Program-made: the position numbers and the translations under genes
Notes under the pieces: generated by a model
Told to the model about the DNA's origin: nothing
Databases searched by the model: none
What the model saw: only the letters and a program-made list of their open reading frames with translations
DNA from: Streptomyces halobius
GTDB taxonomy: Bacteria > Actinomycetota > Actinomycetes > Streptomycetales > Streptomycetaceae
Assembly: GCF_023277745.1 (NCBI RefSeq)
Contig: NZ_CP086322.1
Location: forward strand, 3,720,001 to 3,784,000
Length of the DNA stretch: 64,000 nucleotides
Direction: 5' to 3'
In this document: positions 36,302 to 44,285 of the stretch, in pieces
Numbering within the stretch: the first letter of the stretch is position 1
Layout: each line of letters starts with the position of its first letter

Positions 36302-38763
36302 GCCCGCTCCGCTCGCACGCCGGCAGCGGCGGGCGCGGCGGCGCGGCCGGCTCCGGGGACTCCGGGGGCGGGCCCGCCACGCCCGCGCCCCAGGACCCGC
36401 CCGCCGCGCTGCCCGCCGTCCCGCGCACCGGTCCCGTCACCTGGGCCCGCGACCTCGCCATGGGCATGCGGTTCGCCGCGGGCGGCGGACGCGAGGGCTG
36501 GATCCGTACGGCGCTGACGGCGGCGGGCGTGGCCCTGGGCGTGGCGGTCCTGCTGCTCGGGGCGTCCGTGCCGTCCCTGATGGACTCCTGGCACGGCCGG
36601 GAGAAGGCCCGCGAGAACCTCGGCCAGAAGCACGACCCGAAGCCCGCCGACGACACCCTGCTCTACACCTCGGTGGACACCACCTACCGCGGCGCGCAGA
36701 TCCGCGGCCGCCTGGTGCGCCCGGACGGCGCGCATCCGCCCGTACCGCCCGGCGTCCGCCAACTCCCCGGCCCCGGCCGGATGCTGGTCTCCCCCGCCCT
36801 CAAGGAGCTGCTGGACTCCCCCGACGGCGCGCTGCTCCGCGACCGGCTGGACTACCGGGTGGCCGGTGTCATCGGCGACGACGGACTGCTCGGACCACGG
36901 GAACTCACCTACTTCGCGCAGAGCGCCACGCTGCGCGCCCCCGACGGCTACCGCATCGACCACTTCGGCAAGAGCTGGGACCCGAAGCCGATGCGGGCAC
37001 CCGCCGTCCTCCTCGTGATCATGACGTGTGTGGCGCTGATGACGCCGGTGCTGGTCTTCATCGGCACCTCCGTACGCTTCGGCACCGAGCGCCGGGAGCG
37101 CCGGCTGGCCGCGCTGCGGCTGGTCGGCGCCGACATCCGTACGGCCCGGCGGATCGCCTCCGGCGAGGCGCTGTTCGGCTCGCTGCTGGGGCTGGCCGCG
37201 GGCGCCGCGCTGTTCCTGGGCGGGCGGCAGTTCGCGTCGGTGATCACGCTCTGGGACATCAACGTCTTCCCCTCGGACGTCGTCCCCGGCCCGCTCGCCG
37301 CGGCGCTGACCGCCGTCCTCGTCCCGACGGCGGCGGTGCTGGTGACGCTTTTCGCGCAGCGCGGCGTCACCGTCGAGCCGCTGGGCATCGTCCGCAACCG
37401 GCGGGCCGTCCGCCGCCGGCTGTGGTGGCGCGTGGCGCTGCCCGCCGTGGGCACCCTGCTGCTGCTTCCGCTGGCCTGGCAGCGGCCGTGGACCGACACC
37501 GCGCCGAACACCATCCGGCTGACGGCCGGTGCCATGCTGCTGCTGTTCGGCGTCACGGCGCTGCTGCCCTGGCTGGTCGACGCCGTGGTGCGGCGGCTGC
37601 ACGGCGGCCCGGTCCCCTGGCAACTGGCCGTCCGCCGCCTCCGGTTGAACAGCGGCTCGGCCACCCGCTCGGTCAGCGGCATCACCGTCGCGGTGGCCGG
37701 CGCCATCGCGATCCACATGCTGCTGACCGGCATGCAGACCGGCTATGCGCAGGCGTACGCGGAGTCCGGCAAGCTACCGCGGATCGGCCTGTGGGGCAGC
37801 ACCGACAGCTGGCCGCAGACCCAGCGCGCGCTCGACGCGCTGCGCGCCACCCCCGGCGTGACGGCGGCCCGCGGCACCATCGACGCGAACGTCGGCCGGC
37901 TGCCCGCCGCCGGCCGGGACCCGGCCGACGAGGCCCATGCCACGGTCGCCGTCGGCAGCTGCGCCGAGCTGCGCAGACTGGCCCGTGTGCCGTCCTGCCG
38001 GGACGGCGACCTCTTCGTCACGGACACCCGGGACGCCGACTCGCCCGTCAGCCCCGGCGCGACCATCGACCTCAACCCTGCGATCATCGTGGACGACAGC
38101 CGGGGTCCCGCCCGCCCCTGGAAGATCCCCGAGACGGCCCGCGACGCCCGGATGCTCTCCCCCGGAACCGGACCCGGCCGCTTCTCGTACGACCTCCTGG
38201 CCACCCCGTCGGCGCTGGACGTCAGCCGGCTCAAGGTCCCCGACATGGAGCTCCAGGTCGACTTCGACCGGGACGCCGAGGACGCGGTGGAGCACATCCG
38301 CAACACCGCGGCGCGCATCAACCCGACGATGAACGAGTTCTCCGTCGTCGACAATCCGCACGACGAGCAGCTCGGCAGCGTCCGCGACGGCCTGTTCGCG
38401 GGCGCCGTCATCACCCTGCTGCTGATCGGCGCGGGCCTGATCACCTCCACCGTCGAGCAGCTCCACGAGCGCCGGCGACTGCTGTCCACCCTCGACGCCT
38501 GCGGCACCCGCCGCACCACGCTCGGCTGGTCGGTCCTGTGGCAGACCGCCGTCCCGGTCGTCCTCGGCCTGGGCCTCGCGGTGGGGTGCGGGCTCGGACT
38601 GGGGGCACTGCTGCTCACCATGATCGACACGCCGGTTACCGTGGACTGGCCGGTGGTGGCGGGGATGACCGCCATCGGCGCCGGCGTGATCCTGTTCGTC
38701 ACGGCGCTGAGCCTGCCTCCGCTGTGGCGCATGATGCGGCCCGACGGCTTGCGGACGGAGTGA
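36298..38763 (+). CDS. FtsX-like ABC permease 1
   Basis: An 821-residue membrane protein with two FtsX repeats. The first has TM1 about 68-90 (IRTALTAAGVALGVAVLLLGA), an extracytoplasmic region, and a three-helix cluster around 240-385 that contains ERRERRLAALRLVGADIRTARRI, the coupling-loop motif. The second repeat starts near 440-480 and ends in a matching cluster near 690-815. The ATG overlaps the ATPase stop. It is a paralogue of the following permease; probably the two form a heterodimer with the ATPase. Confidence 0.93.
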   Translation: MSPLRSHAGSGGRGGAAGSGDSGGGPATPAPQDPPAALPAVPRTGPVTWARDLAMGMRFAAGGGREGWIRTALTAAGVALGVAVLLLGASVPSLMDSWHGREKARENLGQKHDPKPADDTLLYTSVDTTYRGAQIRGRLVRPDGAHPPVPPGVRQLPGPGRMLVSPALKELLDSPDGALLRDRLDYRVAGVIGDDGLLGPRELTYFAQSATLRAPDGYRIDHFGKSWDPKPMRAPAVLLVIMTCVALMTPVLVFIGTSVRFGTERRERRLAALRLVGADIRTARRIASGEALFGSLLGLAAGAALFLGGRQFASVITLWDINVFPSDVVPGPLAAALTAVLVPTAAVLVTLFAQRGVTVEPLGIVRNRRAVRRRLWWRVALPAVGTLLLLPLAWQRPWTDTAPNTIRLTAGAMLLLFGVTALLPWLVDAVVRRLHGGPVPWQLAVRRLRLNSGSATRSVSGITVAVAGAIAIHMLLTGMQTGYAQAYAESGKLPRIGLWGSTDSWPQTQRALDALRATPGVTAARGTIDANVGRLPAAGRDPADEAHATVAVGSCAELRRLARVPSCRDGDLFVTDTRDADSPVSPGATIDLNPAIIVDDSRGPARPWKIPETARDARMLSPGTGPGRFSYDLLATPSALDVSRLKVPDMELQVDFDRDAEDAVEHIRNTAARINPTMNEFSVVDNPHDEQLGSVRDGLFAGAVITLLLIGAGLITSTVEQLHERRRLLSTLDACGTRRTTLGWSVLWQTAVPVVLGLGLAVGCGLGLGALLLTMIDTPVTVDWPVVAGMTAIGAGVILFVTALSLPPLWRMMRPDGLRTE

Positions 38764-41168
38764 GCGCACGCATGCAGGACCCCCGGGGGCGGCCAGCCGT
38801 CCGCTTCACCCACGACCTCCTCATGGGCGCGCGGTTCGCGGTCATCGGCGGCCGGCACGGCTGGCTGCGGACCGTCCTCACGGCGCTCGGCGTCGGCCTG
38901 GGCGTCGCCGTCCTGCTGCTCGCGGCCGCCATCCCGAGCGCGCTGACCGCCGCCAAGCACCGCGAAGCGGCACGCACGACCGTCTCCGTCGAGGAGGGCC
39001 ACGGGCCCACCGACCGCACCCTGCTGATCGCCTCGGTGAACAGCGGCTACCGGGACATGGCGGTGAACGGCCTGGCGGTGCAGGCGGAGGGACCGCACGC
39101 CCCCGTCCCGCCGGGCCTGTCCCGGCTGCCCGGCCCCGGCGAGCTGGCCGTCTCGCCCGCCCTCGCCGAGCTGCTGGCCTCCCCCGATGGCGCGCTCCTC
39201 AAGGAACGCTTCCCGCAGCTGCGGATCACCGCCCACATCGGCGACGAGGGGCTGATCAACCCCGGCGAACTCCTCTACTACCAGGGCACCGACGCGCTAC
39301 GAGCACCCGACGACGGCGTCGACCGGATCACCGAATTCGGCACCGTCGGCAACCCGGTCGAGCCGGAGCCCCTGGTGGTGCTGGCGATCATCGTGGGCTG
39401 TGCCGCGCTGCTGGTGCCGGTCACCGTCTTCGTCGCCACGGCGATCCGCCTCGGCGGGGAGCGCCGCGACCTGCGGCTCGCCGCGCTGCGGCTGGTGGGC
39501 GCCGACCGGGCCACCACCCGCCGGATCGCCGCCGGCGAGGCGCTGGCCGGCTCCCTGCTCGGCCTGCTCACCGGCACCGCGCTCTTCCTCGCCGTCCGGA
39601 TCCCGCTCAGCTCCCTCACCCTCTTCGGCCTCGGCGCCTTCCCCTCCGACGTCGTACCGGACCCGGTGCTGACCTCCGTCATCGCACTGGGCCTGCCGGT
39701 CTGCGCGGTCGGCGTCGCGCTGTTCACCATGCGGCGGGTCACCGTCGAACCCCTGGGCGTGACCCGCAAGGCGCCGCCGCTGCGCCGCCGGCTGTGGTGG
39801 CGGCCGCTGCTGCCGGCCGCGGGGGTGGCGCTGCTGCTGCCGCAGGTGATCGGCGGCGTGCGGAGCGGCGACGCCGCCAGCGCCCAGGTGATCGTCGGGG
39901 TGTCGCTGCTCCTGTTGGGCGTCGCGGCGTTCCTGCCCTGGCTGCTGGACGCCGTGGTGGCCTGGCTGTGCCGCGGCGGCCTCGGCCGGCGCGGCGGCCA
40001 GTCCTGGCATCTGGCCGTCCGGCGGCTGCAGTTGACCAGCGGTACGGCCAGCCGCTCGATCAGCGGGATCACCGTGGCGGTGGCCGGTGCCATCGCCGCA
40101 CAGGTGCTGCTGTCCGGCGCGTTGCCCGGACTCACCGACATGCCCCGGGGCTCCTCCCGGTGGGTCGTGGCCGGCGCCCGGGAAGACACCGCGCCCGCCG
40201 CCCGCGCCCACCGGCTGGACGCCCGCCTGGGCACGGCCGAGGGCGTCCGCGCGTCCCACGGCCTGATCACCGGCTACGCGGACTCCGCCGCGCACCAGCG
40301 GGCCATGGCGCACGGCTCCGGCCACGAGGACGACGACCCCGAGCCCTACCCGGTGACCGTCGCCGACTGTGCCACCCTGCGCGCGCTGACCCGGATCACC
40401 GCCTGCTCAGACGGCGATGTCTTCCTCGCCGAGGACCCCGATGACGCCTTCCGGCTGCCGCGCCCCGGCGAGCGGCTGGCGCTCAGCCCGCTCGGCAGCG
40501 AGGAGGCCGGCCACAAGCCGGCCACCTGGACGGTGCCGGCCACCGCCCGGCACACCGCCCCGGCCCGCGAGCTCCCGCCCCGCGTCGACGCGACCGGTCT
40601 GCTCGCCACCCCCAGAGCCCTGGACGCCACCCACCTCCACGACGCCACCGTGAACGTCATGCTGCGGCTCGACCCGGACCGCCCCGACGCCCTCGACCAC
40701 GTCCGCAACATCGCCGCCCAGGTCGACATCCGCGCCGAGCTGTACACCTACGATGCCGCCGACACCGACGACGCCCTCGGCACCGTCCGCCGTGCCCTGG
40801 CCGCCGGCGCCGTCGCCGTCCTGGTGCTGATCGGCGCCGGCCTGCTGATCACCACCCTGGAACAACTCCACGAACGCGCGCGCCTGTTGTCCGCCCTGGA
40901 CGCCCTCGGCACCCCGCGCACCGTCCTGGGCCTCTCGGTCCTCTGGTACACCACCATCCCGGTGGTCCTCGGCCTGACCCTCGCCGTCGCCTGCGGCCTG
41001 GGCCTGGGCACCCTCCTCCTGCACATGGTCGACCGCCCGCCGATGCCGGACTGGCCCACGATCCTGACCCTCACGGGGACGGCGGCCGTCGTGATCGTCG
41101 GCGTGACGGTGATGTCGCTGCCGCTGCTGTGGAGGCTGATGCGGCCGGAGGGGCTTCGTACGGAGTGA
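38760..41168 (+). CDS. FtsX-like ABC permease 2
   Basis: An 802-residue paralogue of the preceding permease (shared WLRTVLTALGVGLGVAVLLLAA, VSPALAELLASPDGALLKE and ERRDLRLAALRLVGADRATTRRIA), implying tandem duplication. The GTG at 38760 overlaps the previous stop (GTGA); an ATG at 38772 is a possible alternative. It ends with the same PEGLRTE tail as permease 1 (PDGLRTE). Confidence 0.92.
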   Translation: MSARMQDPRGRPAVRFTHDLLMGARFAVIGGRHGWLRTVLTALGVGLGVAVLLLAAAIPSALTAAKHREAARTTVSVEEGHGPTDRTLLIASVNSGYRDMAVNGLAVQAEGPHAPVPPGLSRLPGPGELAVSPALAELLASPDGALLKERFPQLRITAHIGDEGLINPGELLYYQGTDALRAPDDGVDRITEFGTVGNPVEPEPLVVLAIIVGCAALLVPVTVFVATAIRLGGERRDLRLAALRLVGADRATTRRIAAGEALAGSLLGLLTGTALFLAVRIPLSSLTLFGLGAFPSDVVPDPVLTSVIALGLPVCAVGVALFTMRRVTVEPLGVTRKAPPLRRRLWWRPLLPAAGVALLLPQVIGGVRSGDAASAQVIVGVSLLLLGVAAFLPWLLDAVVAWLCRGGLGRRGGQSWHLAVRRLQLTSGTASRSISGITVAVAGAIAAQVLLSGALPGLTDMPRGSSRWVVAGAREDTAPAARAHRLDARLGTAEGVRASHGLITGYADSAAHQRAMAHGSGHEDDDPEPYPVTVADCATLRALTRITACSDGDVFLAEDPDDAFRLPRPGERLALSPLGSEEAGHKPATWTVPATARHTAPARELPPRVDATGLLATPRALDATHLHDATVNVMLRLDPDRPDALDHVRNIAAQVDIRAELYTYDAADTDDALGTVRRALAAGAVAVLVLIGAGLLITTLEQLHERARLLSALDALGTPRTVLGLSVLWYTTIPVVLGLTLAVACGLGLGTLLLHMVDRPPMPDWPTILTLTGTAAVVIVGVTVMSLPLLWRLMRPEGLRTE

Positions 41169-41260
41169 CGGTCCACGAATGGGTGAACGTTGTCGTACGG
41201 GACGTGTGCGGGCGGCCCGGCATACGATGAGGGCCTCGATACCAGCCACTAGGAGGCGCC

Positions 41261-41863
41261 ATGTCTGCCGCAGCGGTCGAGTACCCCTGTGAGGGCGAAC
41301 CTGAGCTGACTCTGCTCGAAGAAGCCGAGAAGCTCGCTGACAAGCTCCCGGGCTATCGAGTCGAGATCCTCGGGGGATCAATCATCGTGACACCATCCGC
41401 TGACGGCCCTCACTCGATGTCGCTGACCGATCTCACCTTTGCGTTCGCCCCCGTTCACGGAGGAGAGACGCGGGTGGGACAGGCTCTGGGCGTGTGGCTG
41501 CCCGACGGCCCGTCGGACTACGCCGTTCCGGACCTTGCAGTCGTGGACGCCGACTTTCGCGACCACCACATCGAATTCAACTGCTACGACCCGGCGATCT
41601 TCCGCTTGGTGCTTGAGGTCACCTCTACCAACTACAACGCTGACCTCAAGTTGAAGGTTGCCGCATACGCCATCGCCAAGATCCCGGTCTACGTGATTGT
41701 CGACCGCAAGAACGACCGTATTCACGTCCTCACCGACCCGAGCGCCAACGAATACGACACGCACCACGTCTATGCCCCAGGACAGGAGGTCACGTTGCCG
41801 GACTCCATCGGGGCCGAGGTCGTTCTCGACGTAGAGGCAATCCTGGCAGCCGGCCGCCTCTGA
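41261..41863 (+). CDS. Uma2-family (DUF820) protein
   Basis: A 200-residue Uma2 protein: YRVEILGGSIIVTPSADGPH, SDYAVPDLAVVDADF (metal-site strand), FRLVLEVTSTNYNADLKLKV and IPVYVIVDRKNDRIHVLTDP. TAGGAGGC lies 4-12 bases before the ATG. It is the second Uma2 gene of the window and only distantly similar to that at 20134. Its composition (Asn, Tyr, Ile codons) is somewhat less GC-biased than its neighbours. Function unknown. Confidence 0.9.
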   Translation: MSAAAVEYPCEGEPELTLLEEAEKLADKLPGYRVEILGGSIIVTPSADGPHSMSLTDLTFAFAPVHGGETRVGQALGVWLPDGPSDYAVPDLAVVDADFRDHHIEFNCYDPAIFRLVLEVTSTNYNADLKLKVAAYAIAKIPVYVIVDRKNDRIHVLTDPSANEYDTHHVYAPGQEVTLPDSIGAEVVLDVEAILAAGRL

Positions 41864-41866
41864 CCC

Positions 41867-42877
41867 TCACCCCTCCACAACCCGCACAGGAAGCAACCGC
41901 ATAGCCCCCCGCAACGCCCCCGCGAACTCCTCGAACTCCCGCTGCCGCGCCGTCCCGCTGCGCATCGCCAGCGCGATCCGCCGCGACGGGGCCGGATCCG
42001 CGAAGTAGCCCGTCGTCAACAGGTCGTTGCGCGCCGTCTCCACCCGCAGCGCCGTACGCGGCAGCAGCGTTACGCCCAGGCCGCCGGCCACCAGCTGCAC
42101 CAGCGTCGACAGCCCGGCCGCGCTGGTCGTCACCGCGGCGCCCTCCCGTCGCCCGCCACCGCCCCAACCCGAGGGGCTTCGCCCCGCCTCTTCTGATACG
42201 CGTCCCGCCTCCCGACAGATGTCCAGGGCCTGGTCACGCAGGCAGTGCCCCGGGTCCAGGAGCAGCAGATCCAGTTCCTTCAGCGCCTCGCGCGGGATGT
42301 CGGCGCGTCCGCCCAGCCAGTGGTCCTTGGGCGCCACCAGCACGAAGTCCTCGTCGAAGAGCGGGAGTTCGGTGACCTGGGGGACGCCGAGGGGGACCGC
42401 GAGGAGGAGCAGGTCGAGGCGGCCGTGGGCCAGTCCGTCGAGCAGCGAGGCGGTCTGTTCCTCATGGACCTGGAGGTCCAGATCCGGGTACGACGCGTGC
42501 ACCAGCCGCAGCACGGTCGGCAGCAGGTAGGGCGCGACGGTCGGGATGACGCCGAGCCGCAGCATGCCGGTGAACGGCGCGCGAGCCGCCTCCGCCTCCT
42601 CCATCAGCTCCCCCACCGCGTCCAGGACCGCCAGCGCGCGGGCGGCCACCCGCTCCCCCGCCGGCGAGAGCAGCACCTTGCGCGTCGTACGCTCCAATAG
42701 CTGAACGCCGAGCGTTTCCTCCAGCGCGGAGACGGCACCGGACAGCGCGGGCTGGCTCATGCCGATCTCGGCTGCCGCCTCGCGGAAGTGCAGATGCTCG
42801 GCCACTGCAATGAAGGCCCTCAGCTGGGCCAGGCTGGGCTGGCGGGCCCGGCCGCCGGGGGTCCCTGGGGAAGCCAC
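41867..42877 (-). CDS. oxyR: LysR-family peroxide sensor OxyR with an in-frame insertion
   Basis: A hydrogen-peroxide-responsive LysR activator of 336 residues. HTH in residues 15-75 (LAQLRAFIAVAEHLHFREAAAEIGMSQPALSG...). The redox pair is Cys212 and Cys221 in GHCLRDQALDIC, matching E. coli Cys199/Cys208. Directly after it, residues ~227-244 (VSEEAGRSPSGWGGGGRR) look like an insertion encoded by a GGGGCTTCGCCCC-containing repeat; homologues run from REAG straight into the GAxVTT(S/T)AAGLSTLV segment. The GTG at 42877 has GGAGGTGG upstream. Divergent from ahpC, which it should activate. Confidence 0.93.
   Translation of the reverse strand: MASPGTPGGRARQPSLAQLRAFIAVAEHLHFREAAAEIGMSQPALSGAVSALEETLGVQLLERTTRKVLLSPAGERVAARALAVLDAVGELMEEAEAARAPFTGMLRLGVIPTVAPYLLPTVLRLVHASYPDLDLQVHEEQTASLLDGLAHGRLDLLLLAVPLGVPQVTELPLFDEDFVLVAPKDHWLGGRADIPREALKELDLLLLDPGHCLRDQALDICREAGRVSEEAGRSPSGWGGGGRREGAAVTTSAAGLSTLVQLVAGGLGVTLLPRTALRVETARNDLLTTGYFADPAPSRRIALAMRSGTARQREFEEFAGALRGAMRLLPVRVVEG
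42147..42200. repeat. Inserted hairpin repeat within oxyR
   Basis: The DNA encoding the extra ~18 residues of OxyR contains GAGGGGCTTCGCCCCGCCTC (42171-42190), with a GGGGC-TTC-GCCCC hairpin at 42173-42185. This is a type of short GC palindrome common in Streptomyces intergenic DNA. Confidence 0.5.
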
Positions 42878-42889
42878 TGATAACCACCT

Positions 42890-42940
42890 CCGATCAACAT
42901 CAACCAGTCTAGCTATTTCCCTGATCAATGCCTCCTGTGG
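42890..42940. promoter_or_regulatory. Divergent oxyR/ahpC control region
   Basis: The 154-bp divergent interval contains GATCAA at 42892-42897 and again at 42923-42928, exactly 31 bp (about three helical turns) apart, with TAGCTAT between. This is the expected place for an OxyR tetramer, but the site is inferred. Confidence 0.4.
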
Positions 42941-43031
42941 CACTGTGTAACTCGTCCAAGCCCCATGGAAAGCCCCGAATCCCCCATACGGGACTTCGTG
43001 CTGGGATTTCCTCCCTCTGCAAGGAGAGCGC

Positions 43032-43586
43032 GTGCTCACTGTTGGTGACAAGTTCCCCGAGTTCGACCTGACTGCCTGCGTCTCGCTTGAGTCCGGCAAG
43101 GAATTCGAGCAGATCAACCACAAGACGTACGAGGGCAAGTGGAAGATCGTCTTCGCGTGGCCCAAGGACTTCACCTTCGTGTGCCCGACCGAGATCGCCG
43201 CCTTCGGCAAGCTGAACGACGAGTTCGCCGACCGTGACGCCCAGGTCCTCGGCTTCTCCGGTGACTCCGAGTTCGTGCACCACGCCTGGCGCAAGGACCA
43301 CCCGGACCTGACCGGCCTGCCCTTCCCGATGCTCGCCGACTCGAAGCACGAGCTCATGCGCGACCTGGGCATCGAGGGCGAGGACGGCTTCGCGCAGCGC
43401 GCCGTCTTCATCGTCGACCCGAACAACGAGATCCAGTTCACCATGGTGACCGCCGGCTCCGTCGGCCGTAACCCCAAGGAGGTCCTGCGGGTTCTGGACG
43501 CCCTGCAGACCGACGAGCTGTGCCCCTGCAACTGGTCCAAGGGCGACGAGACCCTCGACCCGGTCAAGCTCCTCGCGGGCGAGTGA
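43032..43586 (+). CDS. ahpC: Peroxiredoxin AhpC
   Basis: A 2-Cys peroxiredoxin reducing peroxides, 184 residues. The peroxidatic Cys lies in DFTFVCPTEIAAF and the resolving Cys in DELCPCNW. The GTG at 43032 follows AAGGAGAG. It is recharged by AhpD (next gene) rather than AhpF in actinobacteria. Divergent from oxyR and 11 bp ahead of ahpD. Confidence 0.97.
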   Translation: MLTVGDKFPEFDLTACVSLESGKEFEQINHKTYEGKWKIVFAWPKDFTFVCPTEIAAFGKLNDEFADRDAQVLGFSGDSEFVHHAWRKDHPDLTGLPFPMLADSKHELMRDLGIEGEDGFAQRAVFIVDPNNEIQFTMVTAGSVGRNPKEVLRVLDALQTDELCPCNWSKGDETLDPVKLLAGE

Positions 43587-43597
43587 GCTGATCCGAC

Positions 43598-44131
43598 ATG
43601 GCGCTGAATGAACTCAAGTCCGCCGTTCCGGACTACGCCAAGGACCTGAAGCTGAACCTCGGGTCGGTCATCGGCAACAGCGAGCTGCCGCAGCAGCAGC
43701 TGTGGGGCACCGTCCTGGCCTGCGCGATCGCCTCGCGCTCGCCGAAGGTGCTGCGCGAGCTGGAGCCGGAGGCCAAGGCCAACCTCTCCGCGGAGGCGTA
43801 CACCGCCGCCAAGTCGGCCGCCGCCATCATGGCGATGAACAACGTCTTCTACCGGACCCGGCACCTGCTGTCGGACCCGGAGTACGGGACGCTGCGCGCC
43901 GGTCTGCGGATGAACGTCATCGGCAACCCGGGCGTGGACAAGGTCGACTTCGAGCTGTGGTCGCTGGCCGTCTCGGCCATCAACGGCTGCGGCATGTGCC
44001 TGGACTCGCACGAGCAGGTGCTCCGCAAGGCCGGTGTGGACCGCGAGACGATCCAGGAAGCCGTCAAGATCGCGGCCGTCCTGCAGGCCGTCGGCGCCAC
44101 GCTGGACGCCGAGGAGGCGCTCGCCGAGTAA
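43598..44131 (+). CDS. ahpD: Alkylhydroperoxidase AhpD
   Basis: A thiol-disulfide adaptor linking AhpC to the dihydrolipoamide (Lpd/SucB) electron source; it also has weak peroxidase activity. 177 residues with the catalytic Cys131-x-x-Cys134 and His138 in [12 protein letters not shown] and Glu119 of the proton relay, in the AhpD fold. It is the last gene of ahpCD, ended by a 22-bp terminator stem. Confidence 0.97.
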   Translation: MALNELKSAVPDYAKDLKLNLGSVIGNSELPQQQLWGTVLACAIASRSPKVLRELEPEAKANLSAEAYTAAKSAAAIMAMNNVFYRTRHLLSDPEYGTLRAGLRMNVIGNPGVDKVDFELWSLAVSAINGCGMCLDSHEQVLRKAGVDRETIQEAVKIAAVLQAVGATLDAEEALAE

Positions 44132-44163
44132 TCGGCACGAGCCGCGTCATCGGCACGCGAGCA

Positions 44164-44210
44164 GACGCACGGAACCCCGCAGACGATGCGTCTGCGGGGT
44201 TCCGTGCGTC
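44164..44210 (+). terminator. Exceptionally long terminator after ahpD
   Basis: A 22-bp perfect stem (44164-44185 with 44189-44210) around an ATG triloop, 32 bp after the ahpD stop. Confidence 0.9.
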
Positions 44211-44233
44211 GGGGAGCCGGGGGCCCGCTGGGG

Positions 44234-44283
44234 CCTGTCCGGTGGGCCATAGCCGGGCCCACGGCGCCGCCCCACCGGACAGG
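44234..44283 (-). terminator. Terminator of the AI-2E family gene
   Basis: A 13-bp stem, CCTGTCCGGTGGG (44234-44246) with CCCACCGGACAGG (44271-44283), directly after the minus-strand stop at 44286; an inner GGGCC/GGCCC pairing is also possible. Confidence 0.7.
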
Positions 44284-44285
44284 GC

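Noticed and set aside
37026..41168. A 1380-codon plus-strand frame spanning both FtsX permeases
   Set aside because: The first half is out of frame with permease 1; the real second permease starts with a GTGA overlap at 38760.
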